In this document: positions 53,162 through 61,103 of the stretch, piece after piece
How the letters are laid out: each line of letters begins with the position of its first letter
How positions within the stretch are numbered: position 1 is the stretch's first letter
NCBI RefSeq assembly: GCF_003688995.1
Contig: NZ_PENI01000009.1
Location: 1-64,000, forward strand
Length of the DNA stretch: 64,000 bases
Direction of reading: 5' to 3'
Source: Streptomyces shenzhenensis
Lineage (GTDB): Bacteria > Actinomycetota > Actinomycetes > Streptomycetales > Streptomycetaceae
Notes under the pieces: generated by a model
What the model saw: only the letters and a program-made list of their open reading frames with translations
Told to the model about the DNA's origin: nothing
The model's database searches: none
Translations under genes and position numbers: made by a program

Positions 53162-53190
53162 ATCTAATCATCCGATGTTTACCGTGTCAA
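53162..53190 (-). promoter_or_regulatory. Promoter of the fucose importer operon with embedded CATCCGATG operator
   Basis: On the minus strand TTGACA (53185-53190) and TTAGAT (53162-53167) are 17 bp apart. The spacer holds TAAACATCGGATGAT, the inverted form of the CATCCGATG motif shared across this locus. Confidence 0.75.
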
Positions 53191-53230
53191 CGGATTCGCA
53201 ACCCTTAGATATCTCCTCGTAACACGCACA

Positions 53231-53240
53231 TACATCGGAT
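53231..53240. promoter_or_regulatory. Second CATCGGAT-like operator copy
   Basis: TACATCGGAT lies 50 bp from the importer promoter, just beyond the SDR stop. It may be an auxiliary binding site. Confidence 0.4.
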
Positions 53241-53248
53241 AAGTGTGG

Positions 53249-53989
53249 TCAGGTGCGCAGCCTGAGACCCGACATCCCGCCATCGACCTCGACAACCGTC
53301 CCCGTCGTCGAGCCCGCACGGGGACTGGCCAGATAGGCGACGGCGTCGGCGACCTCCGCGGCCTCGACCAGGCGCCCGTGCGGCTGCCGGGCATCCAGCG
53401 CCGCCCGCTCGGCCACCGGGTCCTGCGCGGAGTCCAGGAGCCGGGTCACCCAGGGCGTCGCCGCGGTTCCGGGGCTGACCGCGTTCACCCTGATCCCCTC
53501 GCGCACATGGTCCGCCGCCATCTGGAGCGTCAGCGAGTACAGCGCCCCCTTGCTGGCCCCGTACAGGGCGCGCTGCGGGAGCCCCGCGCTCGCCGCGATG
53601 GAGCACATGTTCACGATCGCGGCGCAGGACGACAGGCGCAGCCACGGCAACGCGGCACGGCTGACGCGCACGGCGCCGAGCACATTGATGTCCAGGACGC
53701 GGTGCCACTCCTCGTCGGAGTTGTCGGCCACCGTACCCTGAGCGCCGATCCCCGCGTTGTTGACGACGACATCGATCCCGCCGAACGTCTCGGCAACCCG
53801 GGCCACCGCCGTCCGCACGTCCTCGTCCCGTCCGACGTCCACCCGGTAGGCGTCCCGTTCCCCGTCGGGCGGGTTCAGATCCAGTACGGCGACCCGCGCA
53901 CCCTCCGCGCGCAGCCTGCGGACGATCGCCGCGCCGATGCCCGACGCGCCGCCGGTGACCACGGCCCGGACATTCTCGAAGCCGGTCAT
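53249..53989 (-). CDS. SDR, candidate 2-keto-3-deoxy-L-fuconate dehydrogenase
   Basis: 246 residues from the ATG at 53989 (ATGA overlap with the FAH gene). NAD motif VVTGGASGIGAAIV, Asp in AVLDLNPPD favouring NAD, NNAG, Ser in VNMCSIAASAG and catalytic YGASK. Coupling to a fumarylacetoacetase-type hydrolase is characteristic of the last steps of the non-phosphorylative L-fucose/L-rhamnose routes. There this SDR oxidises 2-keto-3-deoxy-L-fuconate to the 2,4-diketo acid. L-fucose dehydrogenase is the alternative reading. Confidence 0.88.
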   Translation of the reverse strand: MTGFENVRAVVTGGASGIGAAIVRRLRAEGARVAVLDLNPPDGERDAYRVDVGRDEDVRTAVARVAETFGGIDVVVNNAGIGAQGTVADNSDEEWHRVLDINVLGAVRVSRAALPWLRLSSCAAIVNMCSIAASAGLPQRALYGASKGALYSLTLQMAADHVREGIRVNAVSPGTAATPWVTRLLDSAQDPVAERAALDARQPHGRLVEAAEVADAVAYLASPRAGSTTGTVVEVDGGMSGLRLRT

Positions 53990-54822
53990 CGGGTCACCTG
54001 CCGCTGCCGGCCGAGCCCGTCGATCTCGACCTCGACGACGTCTCCGGGGCTCAGATAGGGGAAGCGTCCCGACAGGGCGACGCCCTCGGGCGTGCCGGTC
54101 ATGATCAGATCGCCGGGTTCGAGCACCAGGAACTGACTGAGCCGCCAGACGATCTGGGCGACGTCGAAGATCATGTCGGAGGTGCTGGAGTCCTGGCGCG
54201 GCGCGGCGTTCACCCAGCTGCGCAGCCGCAGCGTGCGCGGATCGATCTCGTCGGCCGTGACGAGCCAGGGGCCGACGGGAGAAAAACCGGGGAACGACTT
54301 GCCCTTGCTCCACTGGCCGCCGGAGCGTTCGATCTGCCACTCGCGCTCGGAGAGATCGTTGACCAGCGTGTATCCGGCGACGTACCCGAGGGCGTCCTGC
54401 GGCGAGGCGAGGTAGCTCGCCCTGCGCCCGATCACCACGCCGAGCTCCACCTCCCAGTCGGTCTTCACGCTGCCCGGGGGGATGGTGACGTCGTCGTCGG
54501 GGCCGGCCACGGTGTTCGGGGTCTTGAGGAACACCACCAGGTCCTCTGGGGGCTCGGCCCCGGACTCGGCGGCGTGGGCGGCGTAGTTCATCCCCACGCA
54601 GATGACCGCGGACGGCCGGGCGATCGGTGCGCCGATCCGCTGCCCGTCGCGCTCGATACGCGGAAGTTCACCCGCGCGCACCGCGGCGGCGACGCGGCCC
54701 AGGGACCGCGACAGGAAGGTCCCGTCGATGTCGTCCGTGAGGGCCGACAGGTCGAGGTAGTGGTCTTCGGCGACGACGACCGGTATCTCCCGGCCGACCT
54801 CCCCGATCCGCGCGAGTTTCAT
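53986..54822 (-). CDS. FAH-family hydrolase, candidate 2,4-diketo-3-deoxy-L-fuconate hydrolase
   Basis: 278 residues from the ATG at 54822 (GGAGGG upstream). FAH fold: VICVGMNYAAHAAESGAEPP, VFLKTPNTVAGPDDDVTIPP, the metal-binding DWEVELGVVIGRRA, and FPGFSPVGPWLV, LEPGDLIMTGTPEGVAL. In the fucose pathway this enzyme splits the diketo acid into pyruvate and L-lactate. An L-lactate dehydrogenase gene at 59325 belongs to the same operator family, which supports the assignment. Confidence 0.9.
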   Translation of the reverse strand: MKLARIGEVGREIPVVVAEDHYLDLSALTDDIDGTFLSRSLGRVAAAVRAGELPRIERDGQRIGAPIARPSAVICVGMNYAAHAAESGAEPPEDLVVFLKTPNTVAGPDDDVTIPPGSVKTDWEVELGVVIGRRASYLASPQDALGYVAGYTLVNDLSEREWQIERSGGQWSKGKSFPGFSPVGPWLVTADEIDPRTLRLRSWVNAAPRQDSSTSDMIFDVAQIVWRLSQFLVLEPGDLIMTGTPEGVALSGRFPYLSPGDVVEVEIDGLGRQRQVTR

Positions 54823-54835
54823 GGGATTCCCTCCG

Positions 54836-54847
54836 GAACATCGGAAC
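54836..54847. promoter_or_regulatory. ACATCGGA-type operator near the FAH start
   Basis: GAACATCGGAAC lies 14 bp upstream of the FAH start codon and shares the ACATCGGA core. It is the weakest of the set. Confidence 0.35.
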
Positions 54848-54888
54848 TCTGAGCCCACCTGTAGGGCGGATCGACGGCACCATACCAT

Positions 54889-54918
54889 TTGACCCTTTGA
54901 TTGATCCGATGTTTAGAT
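54889..54918 (+). promoter_or_regulatory. Promoter of the fuconate dehydratase operon with embedded operator
   Basis: TTGACC (54889-54894) and TTAGAT (54913-54918) with an 18-bp spacer containing TTGATCCGATGT. The layout (operator between -35 and -10, same -10) mirrors the importer promoter. Confidence 0.7.
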
Positions 54919-54935
54919 GCGTGTCGGGAGGACCC

Positions 54936-56234
54936 ATGACCACGATCACATCCGTCTCCACGGCGGACGTCCGCTTTCGAACCTCCGCGTCGCTGGACGG
55001 CTCGGACGCCATGAACGCGGACCCCGACTACTCGGCGGCCTACGTCGTCATCCGCACCGACGCACCCGACGGCCACGAAGGGCACGCCTTCGCCTTCACC
55101 ATCGGCCGCGGCAACGACGTGCAGGTGGCCGCCATTCAGATGCTGGAGGGCCATCTACTCGGACGCGAGGTCGAACCTCTGCTCGACGACATGGGCGAGG
55201 CGTGGCGGATCCTCGCACACGACTCCCAGCTGCGCTGGCTGGGCCCCGAAAAGGGCATCATGCACATGGCCGTCGGCGCGGTCCTCAACGCGCTGTGGGA
55301 CCTCAAGGCCAAGCGGGCAGGGCTGCCACTGTGGCAGCTGCTGGCCCGGATGTCACCCGAACAGATCGCCGACCTCGTCGACTACCGCTACCTCACCGAC
55401 GCCCTGACCCGCGAGGAGGCCATCGGCATCCTGCGCCGCGCCGAGCCCGGCCGGGCCGAGCGCGAGCAGATCCTGCTGGCCGACGGATACCCCGCCTACA
55501 CGACCAGCCCCGGCTGGCTCGGCTACTCCGACGACAAACTCGCCCGCCTGTGCCGCGAGGCCGTCGACGCCGGATTCCCGCAGATCAAGCTCAAGGTCGG
55601 CGCCAACCTCGACGACGACATCCGACGTATGCGCATCGCCCGTGAGATCTGCGGCGACGGCTTCCCCATCGCGGTCGACGCGAACCAGCGCTGGGACGTG
55701 GCCGCCGCGATCGAGTGGGTCCGCGCCCTCGCACCCTTCGATGTGGCCTGGGTGGAGGAACCGACCAGCCCCGACGACATCCTGGGGCACGCCGCCATCG
55801 CCCGCGGGATCGCTCCCGTGCCGGTGGCCACCGGTGAGCACGTGCACAACCGCATCATGGTCAAGCAGTTCCTCCAGGCCGAGGCACTTCAGGTCCTCCA
55901 GATCGACGCGGCCCGGGTCGGCGGAGTCAACGAGAACATCGCCCACCTGCTGCTGGCCGCAAAGTTCAACATCCGCGTCTGCCCCCATGCCGGGGGCGTG
56001 GGCCTGTGCGAGGCCGTCCAGCACCTGGCGATGTTCGACTTCATCGCCGTCTCCGGCACGACCGAGGGACGCATGATCGAATTCGTCGACCATCTGCATG
56101 AGCACTTCGTCACCCCGACGGTCGTCCGGGACGGCCGGTACCTCGCACCGACCACCCCGGGCGCCGGCACCGAGATGCACGCAGCCTCGATCACCGCACA
56201 CCGCTGGACAGCAGAGACGAGAGTCGCCGCATGA
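54936..56234 (+). CDS. L-fuconate dehydratase (enolase superfamily)
   Basis: 432 residues from the ATG at 54936 (GGGAGGA upstream). N-terminal capping domain, then the mandelate-racemase-type barrel: KxK motif QIKLKVGANL, metal ligands in AVDANQRW, WVEEPTSPDD and ATGEHVHNR, and the His-Asp end HAGGVGLCEAVQHLAMFDFI. The HAGGVGLCE signature and the ~430-residue length are those of the FucD/ENOSF1 group. It dehydrates L-fuconate to 2-keto-3-deoxy-L-fuconate. Divergent from the FAH-SDR operon. Confidence 0.92.
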   Translation: MTTITSVSTADVRFRTSASLDGSDAMNADPDYSAAYVVIRTDAPDGHEGHAFAFTIGRGNDVQVAAIQMLEGHLLGREVEPLLDDMGEAWRILAHDSQLRWLGPEKGIMHMAVGAVLNALWDLKAKRAGLPLWQLLARMSPEQIADLVDYRYLTDALTREEAIGILRRAEPGRAEREQILLADGYPAYTTSPGWLGYSDDKLARLCREAVDAGFPQIKLKVGANLDDDIRRMRIAREICGDGFPIAVDANQRWDVAAAIEWVRALAPFDVAWVEEPTSPDDILGHAAIARGIAPVPVATGEHVHNRIMVKQFLQAEALQVLQIDAARVGGVNENIAHLLLAAKFNIRVCPHAGGVGLCEAVQHLAMFDFIAVSGTTEGRMIEFVDHLHEHFVTPTVVRDGRYLAPTTPGAGTEMHAASITAHRWTAETRVAA

Positions 56235-57169
56235 CCGACCGCCTGGGATTCGGAGCCGCGTCCATCGGCAACCTGTACCGCGAGGTGTCCGACGAGGACG
56301 CCCACGCGGTACTTGAGGAAGCCTGGGCCGGCGGCATCCGCAGCTACGACACCGCGCCCCACTACGGACTGGGCCTCAGCGAACGCCGACTCGGCACGTT
56401 CCTGCGACAGCAGGCCCGCGACACATATCGTCTGTCGACAAAGGTCGGCCGCCTGATCGTGCCGAACACCGGCCGCCGCCACGGCACCGACGAGGCGAAC
56501 GGGTTCGTCGTGCCCGACGACCACGTACGGCACTGGGATCCCAGTCTGGCCGGGGTCAGGCGAAGCCTGGAAGCCTCGCTGGAACGGCTCGGCATCGACC
56601 GCGTCGACACTCTGTTCCTCCACGACCCCGACGTCTACGGCCTCGACGAGGGACTGCGGCTGGGTCTGCCCGCCCTCGCACGCCTCCGCGAAGCCGGGCT
56701 GGTCGACGAGATCGGCGTCGGCGTCAACAGCGTGGAGGCAGCCGTCCGCGCGGTCCGCGAGGGCGACCTCGACGTCGTCATGATCGCCGGCCGCTACACC
56801 CTGCTCGAGCAGCCCGCCGCCGAGGAACTCCTCCCCCTGTGCCAGGAACGCGGAGTACGGGTGCTCGCGGTCGCGGTGTTCAACTCGGGACTGCTCGCCT
56901 CCGACAACCCCGCCGCAGCACACTACAACTACGGGGCCGTACCACCCGAGTTGGTCGACCGCACCGAGCGGCTGCGAGAAGTCTGCGCCCGCTTCGACAT
57001 CTCGCTGCCCGCCGCAGCCATCCAGTACCCACTGCGCCACCTGGCGGTGGACCAGGTGGTCGTCGGTACCGCACGCACCAGCTCACTGCGCGCCAACCTC
57101 CAGCACATGAAGACGGAGATCCCCGACGAACTGTGGGAGACGCTGCGCGACGAGCAGCTGATCCCCTGA
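56231..57169 (+). CDS. Aldo-keto reductase, candidate L-fucose dehydrogenase
   Basis: 312 residues, ATGA overlap with the dehydratase. AKR tetrad: Asp and Tyr in SYDTAPHYGLGLSERRLG, Lys in RLSTKVGRL, His in LFLHDPDVYGL. The long VPDDHVRHWDPSLAGVRRSL segment is typical of the D-threo-aldose/L-fucose 1-dehydrogenase branch of the AKRs. It would oxidise L-fucose to L-fucono-lactone, the first step before the lactonase. The operon ends at the hairpin at 57191. Confidence 0.88.
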   Translation: MTDRLGFGAASIGNLYREVSDEDAHAVLEEAWAGGIRSYDTAPHYGLGLSERRLGTFLRQQARDTYRLSTKVGRLIVPNTGRRHGTDEANGFVVPDDHVRHWDPSLAGVRRSLEASLERLGIDRVDTLFLHDPDVYGLDEGLRLGLPALARLREAGLVDEIGVGVNSVEAAVRAVREGDLDVVMIAGRYTLLEQPAAEELLPLCQERGVRVLAVAVFNSGLLASDNPAAAHYNYGAVPPELVDRTERLREVCARFDISLPAAAIQYPLRHLAVDQVVVGTARTSSLRANLQHMKTEIPDELWETLRDEQLIP

Positions 57170-57190
57170 CAGGTTCCCACGGACCGCGTA

Positions 57191-57223
57191 GGCCCGGACA
57201 CTGCCGCGTGCAGTGTCCGGGCC
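57191..57223 (+). terminator. Hairpin terminator of the dehydratase-dehydrogenase operon
   Basis: A 14-bp perfect stem (GGCCCGGACACTGC and its complement) with a 5-nt loop, 21 bp after the stop. Confidence 0.85.
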
Positions 57224-57253
57224 CTCATGTCTGTCGGCCGCCACGCTGATGCC

Positions 57254-57295
57254 GCCCGGCTCCCGCCTGCCGCAACCGGAGGTCGGGAGCCGGGC
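57254..57295 (-). terminator. Hairpin terminator of the lactonase operon
   Basis: A 12-bp perfect stem (GCCCGGCTCCCG and its complement) with an 18-nt loop, 10 bp beyond the lactonase stop on the minus strand. Confidence 0.75.
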
Positions 57296-57304
57296 ATCAT
57301 CGTC

Positions 57305-58234
57305 TCAGTCGTGGATCCCGTAGACCCTGCGCGCGGTGCCCGCGGCGACCTGCGGCCAGTCGTACGGGTCGACAACGTCGCGCACGAGGCCGAACCACGC
57401 GCCTGTCGTCGTCCTGCCGTCGACCCCGGTACTCACCGGCCAGTCACCGCCCAGCAGACAGCGCTCCGGGCCGAACACGTCGAGGGCCGCACGGAGCAGA
57501 TCCGGACCGTGCCGGTGGAGAGTCTCCGCATCGGAGGCCTCGGCGGGGAGTCCGGAGAGCTTCACCGTCAGCCGCTCATGACGGGCAAGGCGACGTAGCG
57601 CTGTCAGCCAGGTCTGGCCGGCATCCGAGCGCAAACCCTCGTCCACCGGCGGCTTGCCCAGGTGGTCGAGGACGGTGATCCCGGCGCAGGAGTCGGCCAG
57701 GAGGCGGTCGAGGTCGTCGAGCTGGGTCCAGCGCACGCAGGCATCGAAAACGAGACCGGCGCGGGCGACCTCGGCGAGCCCCTTGCGCAGTGCGGGCGCC
57801 GCGAGCCGCTCGGGAGGCAGGTCCTGGAGCAGATGGCGGACCCCGCGCGCCAGCGGCAGTCCGGCCACCCGGTCGATCCGTTCGCCGGCGTCGGGCGCCC
57901 CCAGATCGGCCGCGACGACCATCGCCGCCAGCCCGGGCCAGTCCAGTCCAGCGGCCCAGCGGGCCTCGTCGAGGGCCGAGTCCGGGGTGACATCGGCCTC
58001 GACGAACACCCAATGGGTCACCGCCCCGTCGGCGTCGTCAATGTCGCCCGGCAGCCTCGGCCGGTCCAGCGCCGTGCCCGCGAGCCAGTCGTAACGCAGC
58101 CGACGCGGGTCCCAGACGTGCACATGTGCGTCGATCAGGTCCACACCGGTCCCGTCGGCGCGGCCGGCCTCGCCGTCGTCGCCCGCAATGCCGGTCGGCG
58201 GTGTCCGCCCGTCCCCGGCCCGCGGCCCGGTCAC
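57305..58234 (-). CDS. Amidohydrolase-fold lactonase, candidate L-fuconolactonase
   Basis: 309 residues, GTG start overlapping the mutarotase stop (GTGA). The amidohydrolase_2 barrel is clear: VDLIDAHVHVWDPRRLRYDW, ITVLDHLGKPPVDEG, and LLGGDWPVSTG. This group (COG3618) contains L-fucono-1,5-lactonase and L-rhamnonolactonase. It hydrolyses the lactone made by the dehydrogenase. The first ~30 residues are a low-complexity extension; the real start could be a few codons later. Confidence 0.9.
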   Translation of the reverse strand: MTGPRAGDGRTPPTGIAGDDGEAGRADGTGVDLIDAHVHVWDPRRLRYDWLAGTALDRPRLPGDIDDADGAVTHWVFVEADVTPDSALDEARWAAGLDWPGLAAMVVAADLGAPDAGERIDRVAGLPLARGVRHLLQDLPPERLAAPALRKGLAEVARAGLVFDACVRWTQLDDLDRLLADSCAGITVLDHLGKPPVDEGLRSDAGQTWLTALRRLARHERLTVKLSGLPAEASDAETLHRHGPDLLRAALDVFGPERCLLGGDWPVSTGVDGRTTTGAWFGLVRDVVDPYDWPQVAAGTARRVYGIHD

Positions 58235-58566
58235 TGTCCGCCGTCCCGCTGCGCCGCAAGGTCCCAGATCAGTTCGAGCGGGCCGGTGCCCTCCGCGCCG
58301 TCAGCGTCACGGAACAGTTCGACGAACCGCCCGATATCACGCTGCCATGCCTGGTCAGCGGGCTCTTGAGGAAGCGCCGCGTAGGCCGCGTCCCAGTCGT
58401 CGCAGTCGACCAGGTGGAACAGCCGCCGTCCCGAACGCCAGATGGTCCAGTCATGGATGCCGAGCCGACCGAACGCGGCGACCAGGTCGTCAGGGATCCG
58501 CAGGTGCCGTTCCCGGTAGAGATCGAGGGCGCCCTCTCGGATCTCGGAGTGCAGCGCGACACGCAT
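58231..58566 (-). CDS. RhaM-type sugar mutarotase
   Basis: 111 residues from the ATG at 58566, sharing one base with the GntR stop (TGATG). The ferredoxin-like RhaM family is evident: MRVALHSEIREGALDLYRER, His in GIHDWTIWRSGRRLFHLVDC, and the LP..P...WQRDIGRFVELF end. It interconverts the anomers of L-rhamnose or L-fucose, supplying the form used by the dehydrogenase. L-fucose is preferred here because of the fucosidase and the fuconate dehydratase. Confidence 0.9.
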   Translation of the reverse strand: MRVALHSEIREGALDLYRERHLRIPDDLVAAFGRLGIHDWTIWRSGRRLFHLVDCDDWDAAYAALPQEPADQAWQRDIGRFVELFRDADGAEGTGPLELIWDLAAQRDGGQ

Positions 58567-59237
58567 CAGCGGGCCTTTCTGAGCCAGTGCTCCACGCCGG
58601 AGACGTGGGCGACCATCAGTGCCTGGGCGAGCTCCGCGTCCCTTTGCCGTACGGCCTCCAGGATGCTGCGGTGCTCGTCGATCGTGCGGGCGACCGAGCC
58701 GCCCTCGGTGATGCCGCGCCAGACGCGGGCGCGGACAGTGTGGCTCGACAGAGAGTCGAGGAGACTCGTCAGATAGGCGTTGCCGGTCGCCTCGGCGATC
58801 GCATGGTGAAACGCGATGTCGTGGGCGACCAGGCTCTCGACGTCGGCATCCTCGCCGACGCCCGCGAGCTGCTTCTCGATCTCGGCCAGCTGGGCATCGG
58901 TGATCGAGCGGCACGCCAGGGCGGCCACCTGGGGTTCGAGCATCCGCCGTACCGCGAAGACCTCCAGGATCGAGTCGTCCCGGTGGAGATCGACGACGAA
59001 CGACATGGCTTCCAGCAGCAGCCTCGGTTCGAGGCTGGTCACATAGGTGCCGTCGCCGCGGCGCACGTCCAGGACACGGATGACCTCCAGCGCCTTCACG
59101 GCCTCGCGCAGGGAGTTGCGCGAGAGCCCGAGTGACTCGCTCAGCTCCTTCTCGGTGGGAAGCCGGGATCCGGGGGAGAGCTCGCCCGAAACGATCATTT
59201 CTTTGATCTTGAGAATCGCTGTATCGGTGACCGCCAT
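58566..59237 (-). CDS. GntR/FadR-family (FCD) regulator of the fucose locus
   Basis: 223 residues from the ATG at 59237 (GTG three codons upstream is possible). GntR winged HTH SGELSPGSRLPTEKELSESL and LSRNSLREAVKALEVI. FCD helical domain with metal/ligand residues VFAVRRMLEPQVAALA and HDIAFHHAIAEATGN. First gene of the operon with mutarotase and lactonase. Its own promoter carries the CATCCGATG-type operator, so autoregulation is likely. A TAGAGT element seven bases before the ATG suggests a very short or absent leader. Confidence 0.92.
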   Translation of the reverse strand: MAVTDTAILKIKEMIVSGELSPGSRLPTEKELSESLGLSRNSLREAVKALEVIRVLDVRRGDGTYVTSLEPRLLLEAMSFVVDLHRDDSILEVFAVRRMLEPQVAALACRSITDAQLAEIEKQLAGVGEDADVESLVAHDIAFHHAIAEATGNAYLTSLLDSLSSHTVRARVWRGITEGGSVARTIDEHRSILEAVRQRDAELAQALMVAHVSGVEHWLRKAR

Positions 59238-59254
59238 GCACCCCACTCTAGACC

Positions 59255-59270
59255 AAATGGTCGGATGTTT
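59255..59270. promoter_or_regulatory. CATCCGA-type operator in front of the GntR gene
   Basis: AAATGGTCGGATGTTT lies 18-33 bp upstream of the GntR start, directly upstream of the likely -10 element. It shares the GGATGTTT half with the other copies. Confidence 0.6.
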
Positions 59271-59324
59271 GGCCGAGTGGGGTGGATCGGCGCCGCGGCA
59301 ACGGTGACCGATCTTTCGCTCGCC

Positions 59325-60569
59325 CTAGCCGAGCAGGGGCGTCGTTCTGGACAGCTGGGTCACGTGACGGGGGGTGAGTTCCTCCAAGGAGGAGACCTGG
59401 AGCAGCTTCATGGTACGGACGATCTGGTCGGAGAGGATGTGCACAGCCCGGTCGACACCTTCGCGCCCGCCTGCCATGAGGCCGTAGAGATACGCGCGGC
59501 CGACAAGGGTGAAGCGCGCCCCGAGGGCTACGGCGGCGACGATGTCGGCACCGTGCATGATGCCGGTGTCGATCGCGATCTCCATGTCCTTGCCGACCTC
59601 CCTGACGACCTTCGGCAACAGGTGGAACGGCACGGGGGCGCGGTCGAGCTGCCGTCCGCCGTGGTTGGACAGGACGATGCCGTCCACGCCCAGGCCGGCT
59701 AGCTTCTTGGAGTCCTCGACGGTCTGGACACCCTTGACGACGAGCCGTCCGGGCCACATGCCGCGGATGATCCTCAGGTCGTCCAAGCCGATGGAGGGGT
59801 CCATCGCCGAGTCCAGCAGTTCGCCCACGGTCCCGCCTGTGGAGGTCAGCGAGGCGAACTCCAGCTTGGGTGTGGTGAGGAAGTCCCACCACCACCAGGG
59901 CCGGGGCAGTGTGTTGAGGACGGTGGCCGGGGTCAGCTGGGGCGGGATCGAGAAGCCGTTGCGCTTGTCGCGCAGCCGGGCTCCCGCGACCGGTGTGTCG
60001 ACCGTGAAGAAGAGGGTGTCGAACCCCGCGTCGGCGGCCCGCCGGACAAGGCCGTAGGAGATCTCGCGGTCGCGCATGACGTACAGCTGGAACCAGTTGC
60101 GTCCGTGGGGGTTGGCGGCCTTCACGGTCTCGATCGAGGCGGTGCCGAGCGTGGAGAGCGTGAAGGGGATCCCGGCGGCGCCGGCCGCTCCGGCGCCCGC
60201 GGTCTCGCCCTCCGCCTGCATGAGCCGGGTGAATCCGGTCGGCGCGATCCCGAAGGGCAGGGCGGAGGGGCCGCCGAAGACGGTGGTGCCGGTGTCCACC
60301 TCGGGCACGCTGCGCAGGATCGAGGGGTGGAACTCCACGTCCTCGAAGGCCTGGCGCGCCCGTGCGAGCGACAGTTCGCCCTCGGCGGCCCCGTCCGTGT
60401 AGTCGAAGACGGCGCGCGGGGTGCGACGCTTGGCGATGGCCCGCAGGTCGTGGATGGTCAGGGCCTTGTCCAGCCGGCGTCTGCGGCCGTTGAGTTCGGG
60501 CTTCTTGAACTTGGCGAGCTCAAGGATCTCGGCCGGTCTGGGTATCTGTCGCTGTACCAATGCGGTCAC
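59325..60569 (-). CDS. lldD: FMN-dependent L-lactate dehydrogenase/alpha-hydroxy-acid oxidase
   Basis: 414 residues from the GTG at 60569 (weak ribosome site; a TTG at 60626 is the only earlier start). Family landmarks: AKRRTPRAVFDYTDGAAEGE, PFGIAPTGFTRLMQAEGE, YVMRDREISYGLVRRAADAG, LVVKGVQTVEDSKKLA, and the catalytic SNHGGRQLD with His-Arg, then AIDTGIMHGADI. It oxidises L-lactate to pyruvate. L-lactate is one of two products of the fucose pathway, and the gene has the same operator, so it completes carbon recovery. Confidence 0.9.
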   Translation of the reverse strand: MTALVQRQIPRPAEILELAKFKKPELNGRRRRLDKALTIHDLRAIAKRRTPRAVFDYTDGAAEGELSLARARQAFEDVEFHPSILRSVPEVDTGTTVFGGPSALPFGIAPTGFTRLMQAEGETAGAGAAGAAGIPFTLSTLGTASIETVKAANPHGRNWFQLYVMRDREISYGLVRRAADAGFDTLFFTVDTPVAGARLRDKRNGFSIPPQLTPATVLNTLPRPWWWWDFLTTPKLEFASLTSTGGTVGELLDSAMDPSIGLDDLRIIRGMWPGRLVVKGVQTVEDSKKLAGLGVDGIVLSNHGGRQLDRAPVPFHLLPKVVREVGKDMEIAIDTGIMHGADIVAAVALGARFTLVGRAYLYGLMAGGREGVDRAVHILSDQIVRTMKLLQVSSLEELTPRHVTQLSRTTPLLG

Positions 60570-60902
60570 CGTTCGGTGTTCGGCGGCGGTCCTGGCGGGC
60601 CGCCGCTGGAGGCGAGGGCGCTGCAACCCGCGCCATGCGGCCGCGGGAGGCGTGTTCCGGTGCGCGACCCGGGCAGTGAGATCCCTCGGGCCGTCTCATC
60701 CGCCGGCGGCCGCAGCAACCATCGCATCATACTAAACATCCGATGTCCGGCGAGCTGGCCCGGAGCGTCGGACATCCCACCGGGAAGCCTGTTCTCCGCC
60801 CCACCTCAGCGGGCCCCTGGGCGGGGCGAACCTGGCCTGCCGTAAGCACCGCGCGAGGCATCGTCGAAGATGCTCGCACCGGTCAGCTGCCGGCAGCAGC
60901 GC
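60570..60902. other. Upstream region of the lactate dehydrogenase gene
   Basis: No gene seen. It contains the operator/promoter at 60729. About 160 bp of leader separate that site from the GTG start. Confidence 0.5.
60729..60748 (-). promoter_or_regulatory. Operator-promoter of the lactate dehydrogenase gene
   Basis: On the minus strand GGACATCGGATGTTTAG overlaps a TAGTAT element (60729-60734). The core CATCSGATG palindrome is complete here. Confidence 0.65.
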
Positions 60903-61055
60903 TCAGCTCGCCGAGGGGTCCGAGGGCGCCGACGTAGGCATGGCACGGTAGGCGGCGCGGAAGCGTCCCGGGGACTGCGAGCGGGCGCGCCGGAAGGCCC
61001 GGCCGAAGGCATAGGCCGATGAATAACCGACCGAGGCGGCAATCGTGTCGTCCAG
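60903..61055 (-). pseudogene. C-terminal fragment of an AraC-family regulator
   Basis: Fifty codons in frame read IAASVGYSSAYAFGRAFRRA, then RSQSPGRFRAAYRAMPTSAP and a stop. This is the last HTH helix pair of an AraC protein. Upstream of codon 1 the similarity ends abruptly and there is no start codon. It sits directly downstream of the MDR gene on the same strand. Confidence 0.65.
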
Positions 61056-61103
61056 GGCTTGGCAGGGGCTGCGTGAATCCTGGTGACCGCCGCACCCACG
61101 AGA

